DNA of 64,000 nt. Source: an uncultured Candidatus Actinomarina sp. GTDB taxonomy: Bacteria; Actinomycetota; Acidimicrobiia; Actinomarinales; Actinomarinaceae. The translations under genes and the position numbers were made by a program. The notes under the pieces were generated by a model, which searched no databases, had not been told where the DNA came from, and saw only the letters and a program-made list of their open reading frames with translations. Of the stretch, positions 26,207 through 34,393 are shown in pieces. The DNA lies in contig CACLXG010000002.1 in the NCBI GenBank assembly GCA_902610815.1, positions 91,727 through 155,726 on the forward strand, written 5' to 3'. Position 1 is the stretch's first letter. Each line of letters starts with the position of its first letter.

Positions 26207-27590
26207 TGCTAAAAACCATTTCCTCAACTGTTGTAATTGACCCAGATGAGATTGCTCGAAGAATAGAAATTAAATATAGAAAACCACTACCAAGTAAAAG
26301 AAGAGAGATAAAAGTATTTGCAGAAAAATTAAAACTTATAAGGCTCCAAACAATTCCATATCCTTCTCCGTAAATTGTTGGGCTGCCTGCATTTGCTCCT
26401 GCATTCCATGAAATACCGGAGTTGACTCCTAGTAAAGTATTGTTGATCAACAATAAAATAAATGATACTTTAAAACCAAAAAACGTTATTTCTTCAAGCC
26501 TCGAATATGCAACTTCTCTTCCAAACAACTTAGGTATTAAATAATAACTTAAGGATATTGTTGCTAGTACAAGAGACCCAAAAAACCCATAGGTAATAAC
26601 ATTAACAAAATTTGTAATTCCTAAAATTGGTAGGAGGTTTTCAAAACTTGAAATCATATGAAAAATTGTTGTTATTCCAAAAAGGACTACTGAAAAGTTA
26701 AGCAAACTAAGCGACTTTACTTCTTCAACTTCTTTGGATTGTATTGTTTTAATATAATTTACTAAGAAAGCTAGCAGGGGAACTATAAGACTCATTGATA
26801 AATATATTGATATATTTTCAATCCAGTTTGGAAGTACTGAACCATAATAATATTTAAAATTTGTCCAAGGTAAAAGGAATAAAAACCCCCAAAAAGTAAT
26901 AGATGCAAGGGTTTTATTAAATAATACTGCTTCAAGGGGCCTAGTCATTAAAAAATGAACAATTGCCATGTATATGAAAACAATTCCTACATATATATGT
27001 GTTGCTGTATATAGAGAGTTGATTAAAAATATGTCTGAAAATATATTCAATTCTGATCTAACAATAAATAAAGAAATCAAGTAAAAAACTACTGAGCCAT
27101 ATATAAATTGTGCACTTGCAAAAATTGAAGCTTCCTTTTTAGCAAGTAGGTTAAGCGACGCAAGCACAAACAATCCAAACACTACCAGAATTTTTAAAAG
27201 AATTAGAAGAGAGCTATTACCTAAATCGTATGCTGAGTTTTGGAAAAAGAAGTTTACAAGTATGTCTAAAAATTCGGTCCCTACAACACCCAATAAAGTT
27301 AAAAATACAATTGGGAATAAAACCATAGATCTACCTAATGATTTTGAAAATAAATATGAAAAGCTCAAACAAAGTGATGCTGCGAAAACTAAACCCAAGG
27401 CTGTTTGCGTGTTAAGCCTATCTAAGAACCCATAATTCAAAACAGCATTGTTTGGAAGAAGGTTTGCAAAAGTGAAGTATGCATTTTTTAAAAATGAAAT
27501 AGTGAGTGATAATAACAAGGTAAGTGGGAAAATCAAAACAAAGAGTTTTGAAAGTTCTTGTTCATTTTTTGGAAAAAACTTTATTTTCAT
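26199..27590 (-). CDS. CcoN-like haem-copper oxidase subunit I homologue lacking most cofactor ligands
   Basis: This is a 12-helix membrane protein. ATG 27590 is preferred over TTG 27602; numbering below counts from the TTG. FW, LPNW, S..L..P and VNY at about 237-283, and LFGITT to YYLIPKLFGRE at about 308-363, line up by eye with CcoN of cbb3 oxidases. But the low-spin haem His position (CcoN RPLHT) is T-Q-T here (Q66), the CuB GPHHLH site reads TNFKYY (247-252), and the haem-ligand GHVH site reads TYGF (Y338/F340). Only H202, equivalent to the first CuB His, remains. It heads an operon with CcoO-like and c-type cytochromes. It is probably a structural or repurposed subunit, not an oxygen reductase. 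Confidence 0.72.
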   Translation of the reverse strand: MKIKFFPKNEQELSKLFVLIFPLTLLLSLTISFLKNAYFTFANLLPNNAVLNYGFLDRLNTQTALGLVFAASLCLSFSYLFSKSLGRSMVLFPIVFLTLLGVVGTEFLDILVNFFFQNSAYDLGNSSLLILLKILVVFGLFVLASLNLLAKKEASIFASAQFIYGSVVFYLISLFIVRSELNIFSDIFLINSLYTATHIYVGIVFIYMAIVHFLMTRPLEAVLFNKTLASITFWGFLFLLPWTNFKYYYGSVLPNWIENISIYLSMSLIVPLLAFLVNYIKTIQSKEVEEVKSLSLLNFSVVLFGITTIFHMISSFENLLPILGITNFVNVITYGFFGSLVLATISLSYYLIPKLFGREVAYSRLEEITFFGFKVSFILLLINNTLLGVNSGISWNAGANAGSPTIYGEGYGIVWSLISFNFSANTFISLLLLGSGFLYLISILRAISSGSITTVEEMVFSNE

Positions 27591-27602
27591 CAACCTAGCC
27601 AA

Positions 27603-27734
27603 TATTCAATGACCTTACTATTATATTGGAAAAATGTTGCTTGGTGTAAATGAAAATTTTTAAAAAAGATAATAATTCAATTTATATTTTTATCCAAACT
27701 TACGATATTATATATAAGTAAGGTTTGAGGAAAT
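27603..27734. promoter_or_regulatory. divergent promoter region of the two respiratory operons
   Basis: 132 bp separate the divergent operons. They contain an inverted repeat CTTAC...GTAAG around an AT core (27699-27722) and a similar CTTACTATTATA at 27614-27625, which could be a paired operator. TATATA-like -10 elements occur in both directions. A GAGG ribosome-binding site at 27728-27731 serves the TTG start at 27735. No regulator gene is nearby. Confidence 0.4.
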
Positions 27735-28328
27735 TTGATTTATACAATTTATAAATTTAGGTACAGAATAGGTTTAGTTTCAATTGTTTCAGGGGTCGGA
27801 GGTATGACCATTGGGGTTATTATTGCTCATTTTGCTGGTTTTCCTAAAGGTGAAGTAATAGATTATTTTAATTGGATCCCGAGAGGTTGGTTGCCACAAA
27901 CTATTGGTCAGCTTTTAGCATTTGGTGCTAGCCAACTTCTTTTACTTGGAATGGTACTAGTGGTTTGGAATCAGAAAGAATTGACTTGGGCAAAAGCTAC
28001 TTATTTTGCATTCCTTACTTGGATAGAAATGTCAATTCTTCTAGGAATTGTGCCATCAGAGTGGTTGAACCTCGCACAAGGACCTTTAGAGTGGACAGGT
28101 CAAAGAGAGTTTATACAGTTTCCACCAATATTGTTTTTAAATAATGAAATTGGTCTAAGTCTCGCCGCACTAAAAGATCTAATACAGTTAGGAATTTCAA
28201 CAAACTTTTTAATTGCAGGATTAGTTGTTGCCTATTTAATTCAAGATGTAAATAATAAAATTGAAAGTTCTAAATCTAGAATTTCTGATTATGGTAAAGA
28301 AGTTGTAAGGGTGGATCAAGATGCCTAA
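27735..28328 (+). CDS. membrane subunit of the bc-type respiratory operon, unknown family
   Basis: This 197-aa protein has about four transmembrane helices (near residues 13-34, 60-80, 87-105, 155-177) and an outer loop with WIPRGWLPQT and EWTGQREFIQFPP. It starts at TTG, preceded by GAGG. It overlaps the ferredoxin gene by 8 bp and heads the operon. Position suggests a membrane anchor or quinone-side partner of the ferredoxin and cytochrome b. I do not recognise the family. Confidence 0.7.
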   Translation: MIYTIYKFRYRIGLVSIVSGVGGMTIGVIIAHFAGFPKGEVIDYFNWIPRGWLPQTIGQLLAFGASQLLLLGMVLVVWNQKELTWAKATYFAFLTWIEMSILLGIVPSEWLNLAQGPLEWTGQREFIQFPPILFLNNEIGLSLAALKDLIQLGISTNFLIAGLVVAYLIQDVNNKIESSKSRISDYGKEVVRVDQDA

Positions 28329-28767
28329 ATCAGAAGTCTTAATAGAGATGCCAGAGTTTGAAAAAAAGTATAATCTTGCAATGGTTGATACTGAAAAGGT
28401 TACTTCGCGTGTTCGTCCAAAACAATTTTTACATATAGACGAAGCGGAATGTATTTTGTGCGAAGGGTGTGTTGATATATGTCCATGGAAATGCATTCAT
28501 TATTTATCTGTTGATGCAATTGACGACTCAATAAATGTTGAAGCTCCAGACGAATCTGAGGCACCAGGGTTTTTTGTTGTTGATGAAGAAGCGTGTACTA
28601 GATGTGCATTGTGTGTAGATAGATGCCCAACAGGAGTGATTTCTCTCGGAAAGTTTGCCGGCTCACTAGCAGATCAAGCCGTTCAAAATGGTGTCTATAC
28701 AGCACCTTGGGATGAAGACTCTGGTGAGAGGAACGACAGACACGGATATATTTATGGAAGGCTTTAG
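28321..28767 (+). CDS. 2x[4Fe-4S] ferredoxin-type protein of the bc operon
   Basis: This 148-aa protein has two complete cluster motifs: CILCEGCVDICP (about residues 41-52) and CTRCALCVDRCP (about 90-101), separated by an acidic insert of about 35 residues. No export signal, so it is cytoplasmic. A ferredoxin between an anchor protein and cytochrome b suggests an added electron entry or exit on the cytoplasmic face of this complex, unlike classical bc1. That is inference from gene order. Confidence 0.88.
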   Translation: MPKSEVLIEMPEFEKKYNLAMVDTEKVTSRVRPKQFLHIDEAECILCEGCVDICPWKCIHYLSVDAIDDSINVEAPDESEAPGFFVVDEEACTRCALCVDRCPTGVISLGKFAGSLADQAVQNGVYTAPWDEDSGERNDRHGYIYGRL

Positions 28768-28776
28768 AATTATATA

Positions 28777-29550
28777 ATGCAAAAATTATCCCTTCGAGAC
28801 AGGATTAAAAAAGCAAGAGCAAGTGCTAGTGATAGCTTCAGAGGTGGAAAATTAATGTCAAGCATTTTCCGCCCAGGATCTCCTTTTAGAAAAGGATATG
28901 TGGACAGTCCTAGAAACAGGTCTTATGTTGTTATGAATAACGTTTTGTACCACCTCCATCCAGTAAAAGTTAAAAGACACGGAGTTAGACTTTCATACAC
29001 TCTGTGCTTGGGTGGATTAAGCTTCTTTCTTTTCATAGTTCTAACAATTACTGGAATTTGGCTTATGTTTTATTTCCGTCCAACTGAACTTGCGTATGTT
29101 GACATTCAGACCTTACAAACAAGTATCGCATTCGGTTCGCTAGTTAGAAATATGCACAGGTGGGGTGCGCACCTCATGGTTTTAGTTGTATTCCTTCATA
29201 TGTCAAGAGTCTTTTATCACGGAGCATATAAAGCACCGAGAGAGTTCAACTGGGTCATAGGAGTAATTTTGCTTTTACTAACTTTATTATTGTCATTTAC
29301 AGGTTATCTTCTTCCTTGGGACCAGCTAGCAATATGGGCTGTCACTGTTGGAGGTAACATGGCTGGCTATACGCCTGTTATTGGAGCTCAGGCCAAATTC
29401 GGATTGTTCGCCGGACTCGAGGCAACTACAGCTACATTGTTAAGATTTTATGTTCTCCATGTACTTTTCTTACCATTTATCATTGTTATCTTTATGGCTG
29501 TCCACTTCTGGAGAGTAAGAAAAGATGGCGGAATTTCAGGACCTTTGTAG
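28777..29550 (+). CDS. cytochrome b, N-terminal (b6-like) subunit
   Basis: This 257-aa protein has four main transmembrane helices after a long cytoplasmic N-terminus. Haem ligands are visible as paired His in helix B (MHRWGAHLMV...) and helix D (VLHVLFLPF...AVHFWR). The Qo-side GYLLPWDQLAIWAV matches the cytochrome b/b6 family. It is the length of b6, with the C-terminal half encoded by the next gene. It probably oxidises menaquinol and passes electrons to the Rieske protein. Confidence 0.92.
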   Translation: MQKLSLRDRIKKARASASDSFRGGKLMSSIFRPGSPFRKGYVDSPRNRSYVVMNNVLYHLHPVKVKRHGVRLSYTLCLGGLSFFLFIVLTITGIWLMFYFRPTELAYVDIQTLQTSIAFGSLVRNMHRWGAHLMVLVVFLHMSRVFYHGAYKAPREFNWVIGVILLLLTLLLSFTGYLLPWDQLAIWAVTVGGNMAGYTPVIGAQAKFGLFAGLEATTATLLRFYVLHVLFLPFIIVIFMAVHFWRVRKDGGISGPL

Positions 29551-29556
29551 AGGCTT

Positions 29557-30327
29557 ATGGTAGACATTCCAGAACATTTATTACAGAGATCTGCGGAAGC
29601 AAGAGCAAAAGCTTTGGGGATTAGTGTTGAACAAGCTTTAGCTGAAATGAAGGGTGAATCTGATCCAACAGTTATCTCAAAAGAGCCAGAGGTAAAAACT
29701 ATTGACGAGACTCCAGCTCCAGCAGCAGAGACTCCAGCTCCAGCAGCAGAGACTCCAGCTCCAGCAGCAGAGACTCCTGAAGAAGTTGATTTTGCACCGG
29801 AGGTAAAGGTAACACAACGATTACTGACTGTTGTAAAAGCAAAACCAATACAAAAAGCAGTTTCCGAACCAGTTGATAAAGTTAATACTTGGCCACATTT
29901 GATGCTTCCAGAATTTGTTTCATTGATGGCAATGACAGCTTTTTTAATTCTTCTATCTGCAATATTGCAAGCACCTCTTCTTGAAGAAGCAAACCCAAAC
30001 GTAACTCCAAACCCTGCAAAAGCACCATGGTATTTTTTAGGATTACAGGAATTATTGTCTTATTGGGATCCTCAAATTGCCGGTGTTATGATTCCATTAG
30101 TTTTAGGCATAGCTATATGGATGGCTTTTCCGTATATAGATAGAAATCCAGAAACACACCCATCTAAAAGAAAGTTTGCGATTATGTTTTATACCTTCTT
30201 TCTAGCTGGAGCAGGTGTACTTACAATTATTGGTGTTCTGTTTAGGGGTCCCGGCTGGAACTGGACTTATCCTTGGATTGATGGCATTTGGTTTGATGAT
30301 TTGCTTGATTGGATTCACTTCGAATGA
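29557..30327 (+). CDS. cytochrome b C-terminal (subunit IV-like) protein with N-terminal shared motif
   Basis: In this 256-aa protein residues 1-33 contain HLLQRSAEARAKALGISVEQ, clearly related to the N-terminus of the two cytochromes at 24487 and 25412. A TPAPAAE linker encoded by three perfect 21-bp repeats follows. Then come three transmembrane helices with NPAKAPWYFLGLQELL, the PEWY-loop equivalent of subunit IV at the quinol oxidation site (here APWY). It completes the split cytochrome b and ends in an ATGA overlap with the Rieske gene. Confidence 0.88.
   Translation: MVDIPEHLLQRSAEARAKALGISVEQALAEMKGESDPTVISKEPEVKTIDETPAPAAETPAPAAETPAPAAETPEEVDFAPEVKVTQRLLTVVKAKPIQKAVSEPVDKVNTWPHLMLPEFVSLMAMTAFLILLSAILQAPLLEEANPNVTPNPAKAPWYFLGLQELLSYWDPQIAGVMIPLVLGIAIWMAFPYIDRNPETHPSKRKFAIMFYTFFLAGAGVLTIIGVLFRGPGWNWTYPWIDGIWFDDLLDWIHFE
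29707..29769 (+). repeat. three perfect 21-bp tandem repeats (linker of subunit IV-like gene)
   Basis: Unit gagactccagctccagcagca occurs three times without change, encoding (ETPAPAA)3. It forms a flexible Pro/Ala linker between the N-terminal motif and the membrane domain. Likely to vary in copy number. Confidence 0.92.
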
Positions 30328-31187
30328 GCATAGTTGAATTATCTTTTGCTGCTTTTGCAGTAGTTGGTTTTTTAGGAATTGTTGGAATCGTTGTTATTGT
30401 CACGGGTAGAGGGCCAAAAAGTTTTAACTGGAAAAAAAATCTTGATAAAAAAGCTCTTAAAGAGGATAAATCTCAAACGAACTTTTTAGAACCAGAGATG
30501 CCAAAAGGTGAAACGGAATCAATTGATGAGGAAATTGATGAACCGATCATTGAATCAGATGGTGCCGTAAAGCTTGAAGAGAAAGTTATTTATGAGGAAA
30601 TCTCTGAAGAAGAAGCAGGAATAACTAGAAGACAGTTTCTAACAAAAGCTCTTAGAATTTCATTCGGTGCCTTTGCTGGCATTCAAGCAATAGCTTGGTT
30701 AGGATTTTTTTGGCCAAAGGTTTCTGGTGGATTTGGATCTAAAGTTGATGCAGGACCAATTGAAGACATAAAGAGTCAAATATTCCAAGCTGACGGATCT
30801 GTTATTCCAGCTTTTATCCCAGCAGCAAGAGCTTATGTACTTCCATTAGACGCAACTGCGGCGGCTAATTCTCAGTTTTCGACTGGCTCTACAATTACTG
30901 ATGGTTTGGTAGCTGTTTATCAAAGATGTGTTCACTTAGGATGTAGGGTCCCATGGTGCAACTCGTCACAAGGATTCGAATGCCCATGTCATGGTTCAAA
31001 ATATAATATGATTGGTGAGTATTTTGCAGGTCCAGCTCCAAGAAATCTCGATAGATTTAATGTCGCTAATGTAAATGGAAGGCTTGTTATTGACACGGGA
31101 ACAATTATTGAATCACCTCGAGCGCCAGGTATGTCTGTTAAATATCCACAAGGTTTATCTTGTATAGCTCTAACTACAGAGGAATAG
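30324..31187 (+). CDS. Rieske [2Fe-2S] protein of the bc-type complex
   Basis: The start is ATG 30324, overlapping the previous stop (ATGA); an upstream in-frame ATG at 30309 is less likely. It has an N-terminal transmembrane helix, an acidic Glu-rich region, then TRRQFL with a hydrophobic stretch (twin-arginine type second helix) and the Rieske domain with CVHLGC and CPCHGSKY, giving the two Cys and two His ligands plus the disulfide Cys. The extra N-terminal helix resembles actinobacterial QcrA. It transfers electrons from quinol to cytochrome c. Confidence 0.93.
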   Translation: MSIVELSFAAFAVVGFLGIVGIVVIVTGRGPKSFNWKKNLDKKALKEDKSQTNFLEPEMPKGETESIDEEIDEPIIESDGAVKLEEKVIYEEISEEEAGITRRQFLTKALRISFGAFAGIQAIAWLGFFWPKVSGGFGSKVDAGPIEDIKSQIFQADGSVIPAFIPAARAYVLPLDATAAANSQFSTGSTITDGLVAVYQRCVHLGCRVPWCNSSQGFECPCHGSKYNMIGEYFAGPAPRNLDRFNVANVNGRLVIDTGTIIESPRAPGMSVKYPQGLSCIALTTEE

Positions 31188-31188
31188 T

Positions 31189-32613
31189 ATGACAAGCTCA
31201 CTTTCAATTACATTAATTGCTCTAGGGATAATTGCTGCATTAGCATTTTTTACTGCTGCTGGTTTTAGAGGTTCAGGTAAAGTTTCGGATTATGCTCCTA
31301 ACTTGACAAAATATCGTAACGATGATGATTTAGAGACAAAAACACTTGATAGAACTTTAACCGTTGCAGTTTTAATTGCCTCACTTTTAACTATTATGAT
31401 TCCCCTTTACTACCTTGGAGAGCAAGATAGACAAGAAGGTTTTGTAGAAGAATTTGATGAAGTTTCTGTAGAAAGAGGAGAACATCTATACGAAGAATTT
31501 GGATGTGGTAACTGCCATGGTGTTGACGGATCTGGTGGTGCAGCTTCATATGTCGAAAAGAGAAGTGGTATCAATGTTACATGGGCAGCTCCTGCAATAA
31601 ACAATGTTTTTTACAGATACGATGATGAAGAGGTACGTTATTGGTTAATTTATGGGCGTGCAAACTCACCTATGCCTGCTTGGGGATTAGAAGGTGGTGG
31701 TCCAATGAATGATGGACAATTAGATGACTTAATTGAGTACATGCATCACTTTCAAATATCACAATCGGAGGAGCTTCAAACTATTGAAATGAATATCAAC
31801 AGCTCATTGTCGAGACTCGATACATCTGAGCTATTAGTTGAGAATGAGATAGCAAGGCAAAAAGAATTAATACAAAGCGTAATAGACGCACCAGGAAAAT
31901 TACCTGTTGTTCAAAAAGCAGTTGAAGATGTCTCAGCATTACTTTCGAAAGAAGGTGGAATTGATACAGATGAGGATGGTTTAAGTGACTCCACTGAAAC
32001 AGAGTTGTCATCTTACAGCAGTTCCGTATCAGAAGTTTTAGGTACTTCTATATTAAATTTAGACCCAGACAATGAAGAATCTATTCCAGGAAGAAAAGAT
32101 AAATCTGTTGCCAGTGGTTATCTATCACAACTCGAATCTGAATTAATTAACATAACAATTGTTGCAGAAGGATATGATAAATTTATCAAAGAGGCTGAAA
32201 CAGGATTAGCATTTCTTGAAAAAGCACTTGAAGAAAAGCTATGGGAAGTTTCATTTGAAGAAATTGCTGATTCGACATTTGAAGGGGATATAGATAAAGC
32301 TAAAAGAGCAGTGGGACTATTTAATGCATACTGTGCAAGGTGTCACACTGCAGGATATTCAGCAGGTGTAGCTTATACAAAAGAGATTGCTTCAGGTGGC
32401 TTAGGACCTGCGCTAAGAGCAGGAAGAGTAAATATTCAGTTTAAACAAAGGGAAGATTTTATTGATTTTATTATTAAAGGATCTGTAAATGGAAAAGCAT
32501 ATGGTGTTAATGGTGTAGGTGGAGGAAAAATGCCAGGTTTTGGTGCTGTTCTTCCTCAAGCAGATATAGAATTAATTATCGACTATTTGAGAGGAATGGA
32601 ACCTGATGCGTGA
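31189..32613 (+). CDS. dihaem c-type cytochrome of the bc complex with inserted Ca-binding-like region
   Basis: This 474-aa protein has two N-terminal transmembrane helices (about residues 6-24 and 57-76), haem site 1 CGNCH (106-110), a helical, probably coiled-coil spacer (about 190-255), and a TSP3/EF-hand-like segment DTDEDGLSDSTE (259-270) with a second acidic turn (about 291-297). Another helical region precedes haem site 2 CARCH (382-386) and a likely axial Met in GKMPGFG. It occupies the QcrC position. Classical QcrC has two adjacent haem domains and no such spacer, so the roughly 270-residue insert is unusual. Confidence 0.88.
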   Translation: MTSSLSITLIALGIIAALAFFTAAGFRGSGKVSDYAPNLTKYRNDDDLETKTLDRTLTVAVLIASLLTIMIPLYYLGEQDRQEGFVEEFDEVSVERGEHLYEEFGCGNCHGVDGSGGAASYVEKRSGINVTWAAPAINNVFYRYDDEEVRYWLIYGRANSPMPAWGLEGGGPMNDGQLDDLIEYMHHFQISQSEELQTIEMNINSSLSRLDTSELLVENEIARQKELIQSVIDAPGKLPVVQKAVEDVSALLSKEGGIDTDEDGLSDSTETELSSYSSSVSEVLGTSILNLDPDNEESIPGRKDKSVASGYLSQLESELINITIVAEGYDKFIKEAETGLAFLEKALEEKLWEVSFEEIADSTFEGDIDKAKRAVGLFNAYCARCHTAGYSAGVAYTKEIASGGLGPALRAGRVNIQFKQREDFIDFIIKGSVNGKAYGVNGVGGGKMPGFGAVLPQADIELIIDYLRGMEPDA

Positions 32614-32974
32614 AATAATGAGATCACTTCTATCTTCTAACTTATTAGTTACAGGAATCATTATGTTTATAGGATCTTTGATCACATTTGCTGGATCCAC
32701 ATTTTTGCTTAATGCAACAAATGTTGGAAAGAGATTAGGTTTTTTGATTACTGGAGCTGCAATATTTGGCTGGGGAGTAATCAATTCAATTTTCTTTATC
32801 CTTTATGCACCACGAGGTCCAGCACCTGCAAATATTGATGGTTTGAATGCATTTGAAATAAGAATTATTCCATTAACTTTCTTAATTGGCTCTGGAATTC
32901 TTTTTGTTATGTTTTTATTAGCTCTTAACAGGTTTGAGCAAGAACAGCTTGAAAAGGAAGATCAAGATAATTAG
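32606..32974 (+). CDS. small membrane protein of the bc operon
   Basis: This 122-aa protein has three hydrophobic helices (about residues 13-34, 44-66, 88-106) and a charged C-terminus rich in Glu and Gln. It overlaps the cytochrome c gene by 8 bp and is co-oriented with the rest of the operon, so it is probably an accessory subunit. No recognisable family or cofactor ligands. Confidence 0.7.
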   Translation: MREIMRSLLSSNLLVTGIIMFIGSLITFAGSTFLLNATNVGKRLGFLITGAAIFGWGVINSIFFILYAPRGPAPANIDGLNAFEIRIIPLTFLIGSGILFVMFLLALNRFEQEQLEKEDQDN

Positions 32975-32983
32975 ATTGTCTTT

Positions 32984-33418
32984 ATGACACAAATTTGGTT
33001 TATTGCAGCCGCAGTACTTTTATTAGCAGAACTTTTAGTACCAACTTTTTTCATACTCCCTTTTGCCGTTGGTTCTTTTTTTGCTGGGATAGCATCTTTA
33101 TTTACAGAAAGCCAAAATATTCAATTGTCTACATTTATAGTGTTTAGCCTTGTAGGTGTATATTTATCTGTAAAAGTTTTTGGACCTAGAAACAAAGACA
33201 AGAAAACAAGTACTAGTTTTACCGAGGGTGCAAATAAGTATATAGGTATGACTTTTGTTACAACAGATGAGTTAGATATGTATGATTCGACACTACAACA
33301 TGTTTACGGAGACGACTGGCAAGTAGTTTCAATAGATAAGAGAATTCCAGCAGGATCAGAGGTAAAAGTCATAAGTGTAAACGGAACAAAATTAGAGGTA
33401 CAAACGAAGGAAGGTTAA
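32984..33418 (+). CDS. NfeD-like membrane protein
   Basis: This 144-aa protein has two or three hydrophobic segments in the first 65 residues followed by a small beta-barrel (OB-like) domain ending EVKVISVNGTKLEVQTK. This is the short NfeD form. It is 9 bp upstream of a stomatin/SPFH gene, the classic NfeD-stomatin pair thought to organise membrane protein quality control or microdomains. Confidence 0.85.
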   Translation: MTQIWFIAAAVLLLAELLVPTFFILPFAVGSFFAGIASLFTESQNIQLSTFIVFSLVGVYLSVKVFGPRNKDKKTSTSFTEGANKYIGMTFVTTDELDMYDSTLQHVYGDDWQVVSIDKRIPAGSEVKVISVNGTKLEVQTKEG

Positions 33419-33427
33419 ACTTAAATT

Positions 33428-34393
33428 ATGGAAATTATATTTGGAATAGTTAGATGGGTAGTAATAATTGCACTACTTGGAGTTGTTTTATTTAGAATAT
33501 TTAGAATTATCAGACCTTTCGAGACAGGGCTTGTTGAAAGATTAGGTAAGTTTCATAGAGAGGCAAAATCTGGTCTAAATATCGTTATACCTGGTTTAGA
33601 GAGAATAATCATTGTGGACATGAGAGAACAAGTTATTGATGTTCCTCCGCAGGAAGTTATTACCAAAGATAACGTAACTATCACAGTTGACGCAATCATT
33701 TATTATGAACCAACCGATCCAAAAAAGCTTGTATATAACGTTGGAGACTTTATTCAAGCTGCTACAAAATTGGCACAAACAAACTTAAGAAACGTAGTTG
33801 GTGACCTAGAATTAGATGCTGCATTAACATCAAGAGAGACTATAAACACTCAGTTAAAGCTTATACTCGATGAAGCAACTGACAAATGGGGAACAAGAGT
33901 AGTCAGAGTTGAAATTCAAAGAATTGATCCACCACAAGATGTTCAAGACGCTATGAACAAAGTTATGAAAGCTGAAAGAGATAGAAGAGCTGTAGTAACA
34001 GAAGCTGAAGGTGAAAAGAGAGCAGCAATTCTTACAGCAGAGGGTAGAAAAGAATCTCAAGTTTTGGATGCAGTTGGTGAAGCAGAAGCTCTTAAGGAAG
34101 TTGCTGATGCACAAAAATATGAAAAAATTGCAATTGCTGAAGGTGAAGCTGAAGCAATAGAAAAAGTTTTTGCTGCAATACACAAAGGTGACCCAACAAA
34201 TGATCTAATTGCAATTAAGTATCTTGAGTCACTAGAGAAAGTTGCTGATGGTAATGCTACGAAGATTTTCTTACCAGCAGATTTATCAGCAACTCTTGGA
34301 AGCATTGGTGCAATTTCTGAACTCTTTAAGGATGAGAAATCTGATGATTCAGCTAAAACTTCTGACGATTCAGATAAATCTACTGAAGAATAA
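33428..34393 (+). CDS. SPFH/stomatin-family membrane protein (QmcA-like)
   Basis: This 321-aa protein has an N-terminal membrane helix (about residues 4-24), an SPFH domain starting RPFETGLVERLGKFHR with VIDVPPQEVITKDNV, and a long Ala/Glu-rich coiled coil (about 180-260, AEGEKRAAIL...). It ends in an acidic Ser/Asp tail. It forms membrane-bound oligomers and is paired with NfeD. Its placement directly behind the respiratory operon suggests a scaffold for that complex. It overlaps the convergent LysE gene by 24 bp. Confidence 0.9.
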   Translation: MEIIFGIVRWVVIIALLGVVLFRIFRIIRPFETGLVERLGKFHREAKSGLNIVIPGLERIIIVDMREQVIDVPPQEVITKDNVTITVDAIIYYEPTDPKKLVYNVGDFIQAATKLAQTNLRNVVGDLELDAALTSRETINTQLKLILDEATDKWGTRVVRVEIQRIDPPQDVQDAMNKVMKAERDRRAVVTEAEGEKRAAILTAEGRKESQVLDAVGEAEALKEVADAQKYEKIAIAEGEAEAIEKVFAAIHKGDPTNDLIAIKYLESLEKVADGNATKIFLPADLSATLGSIGAISELFKDEKSDDSAKTSDDSDKSTEE

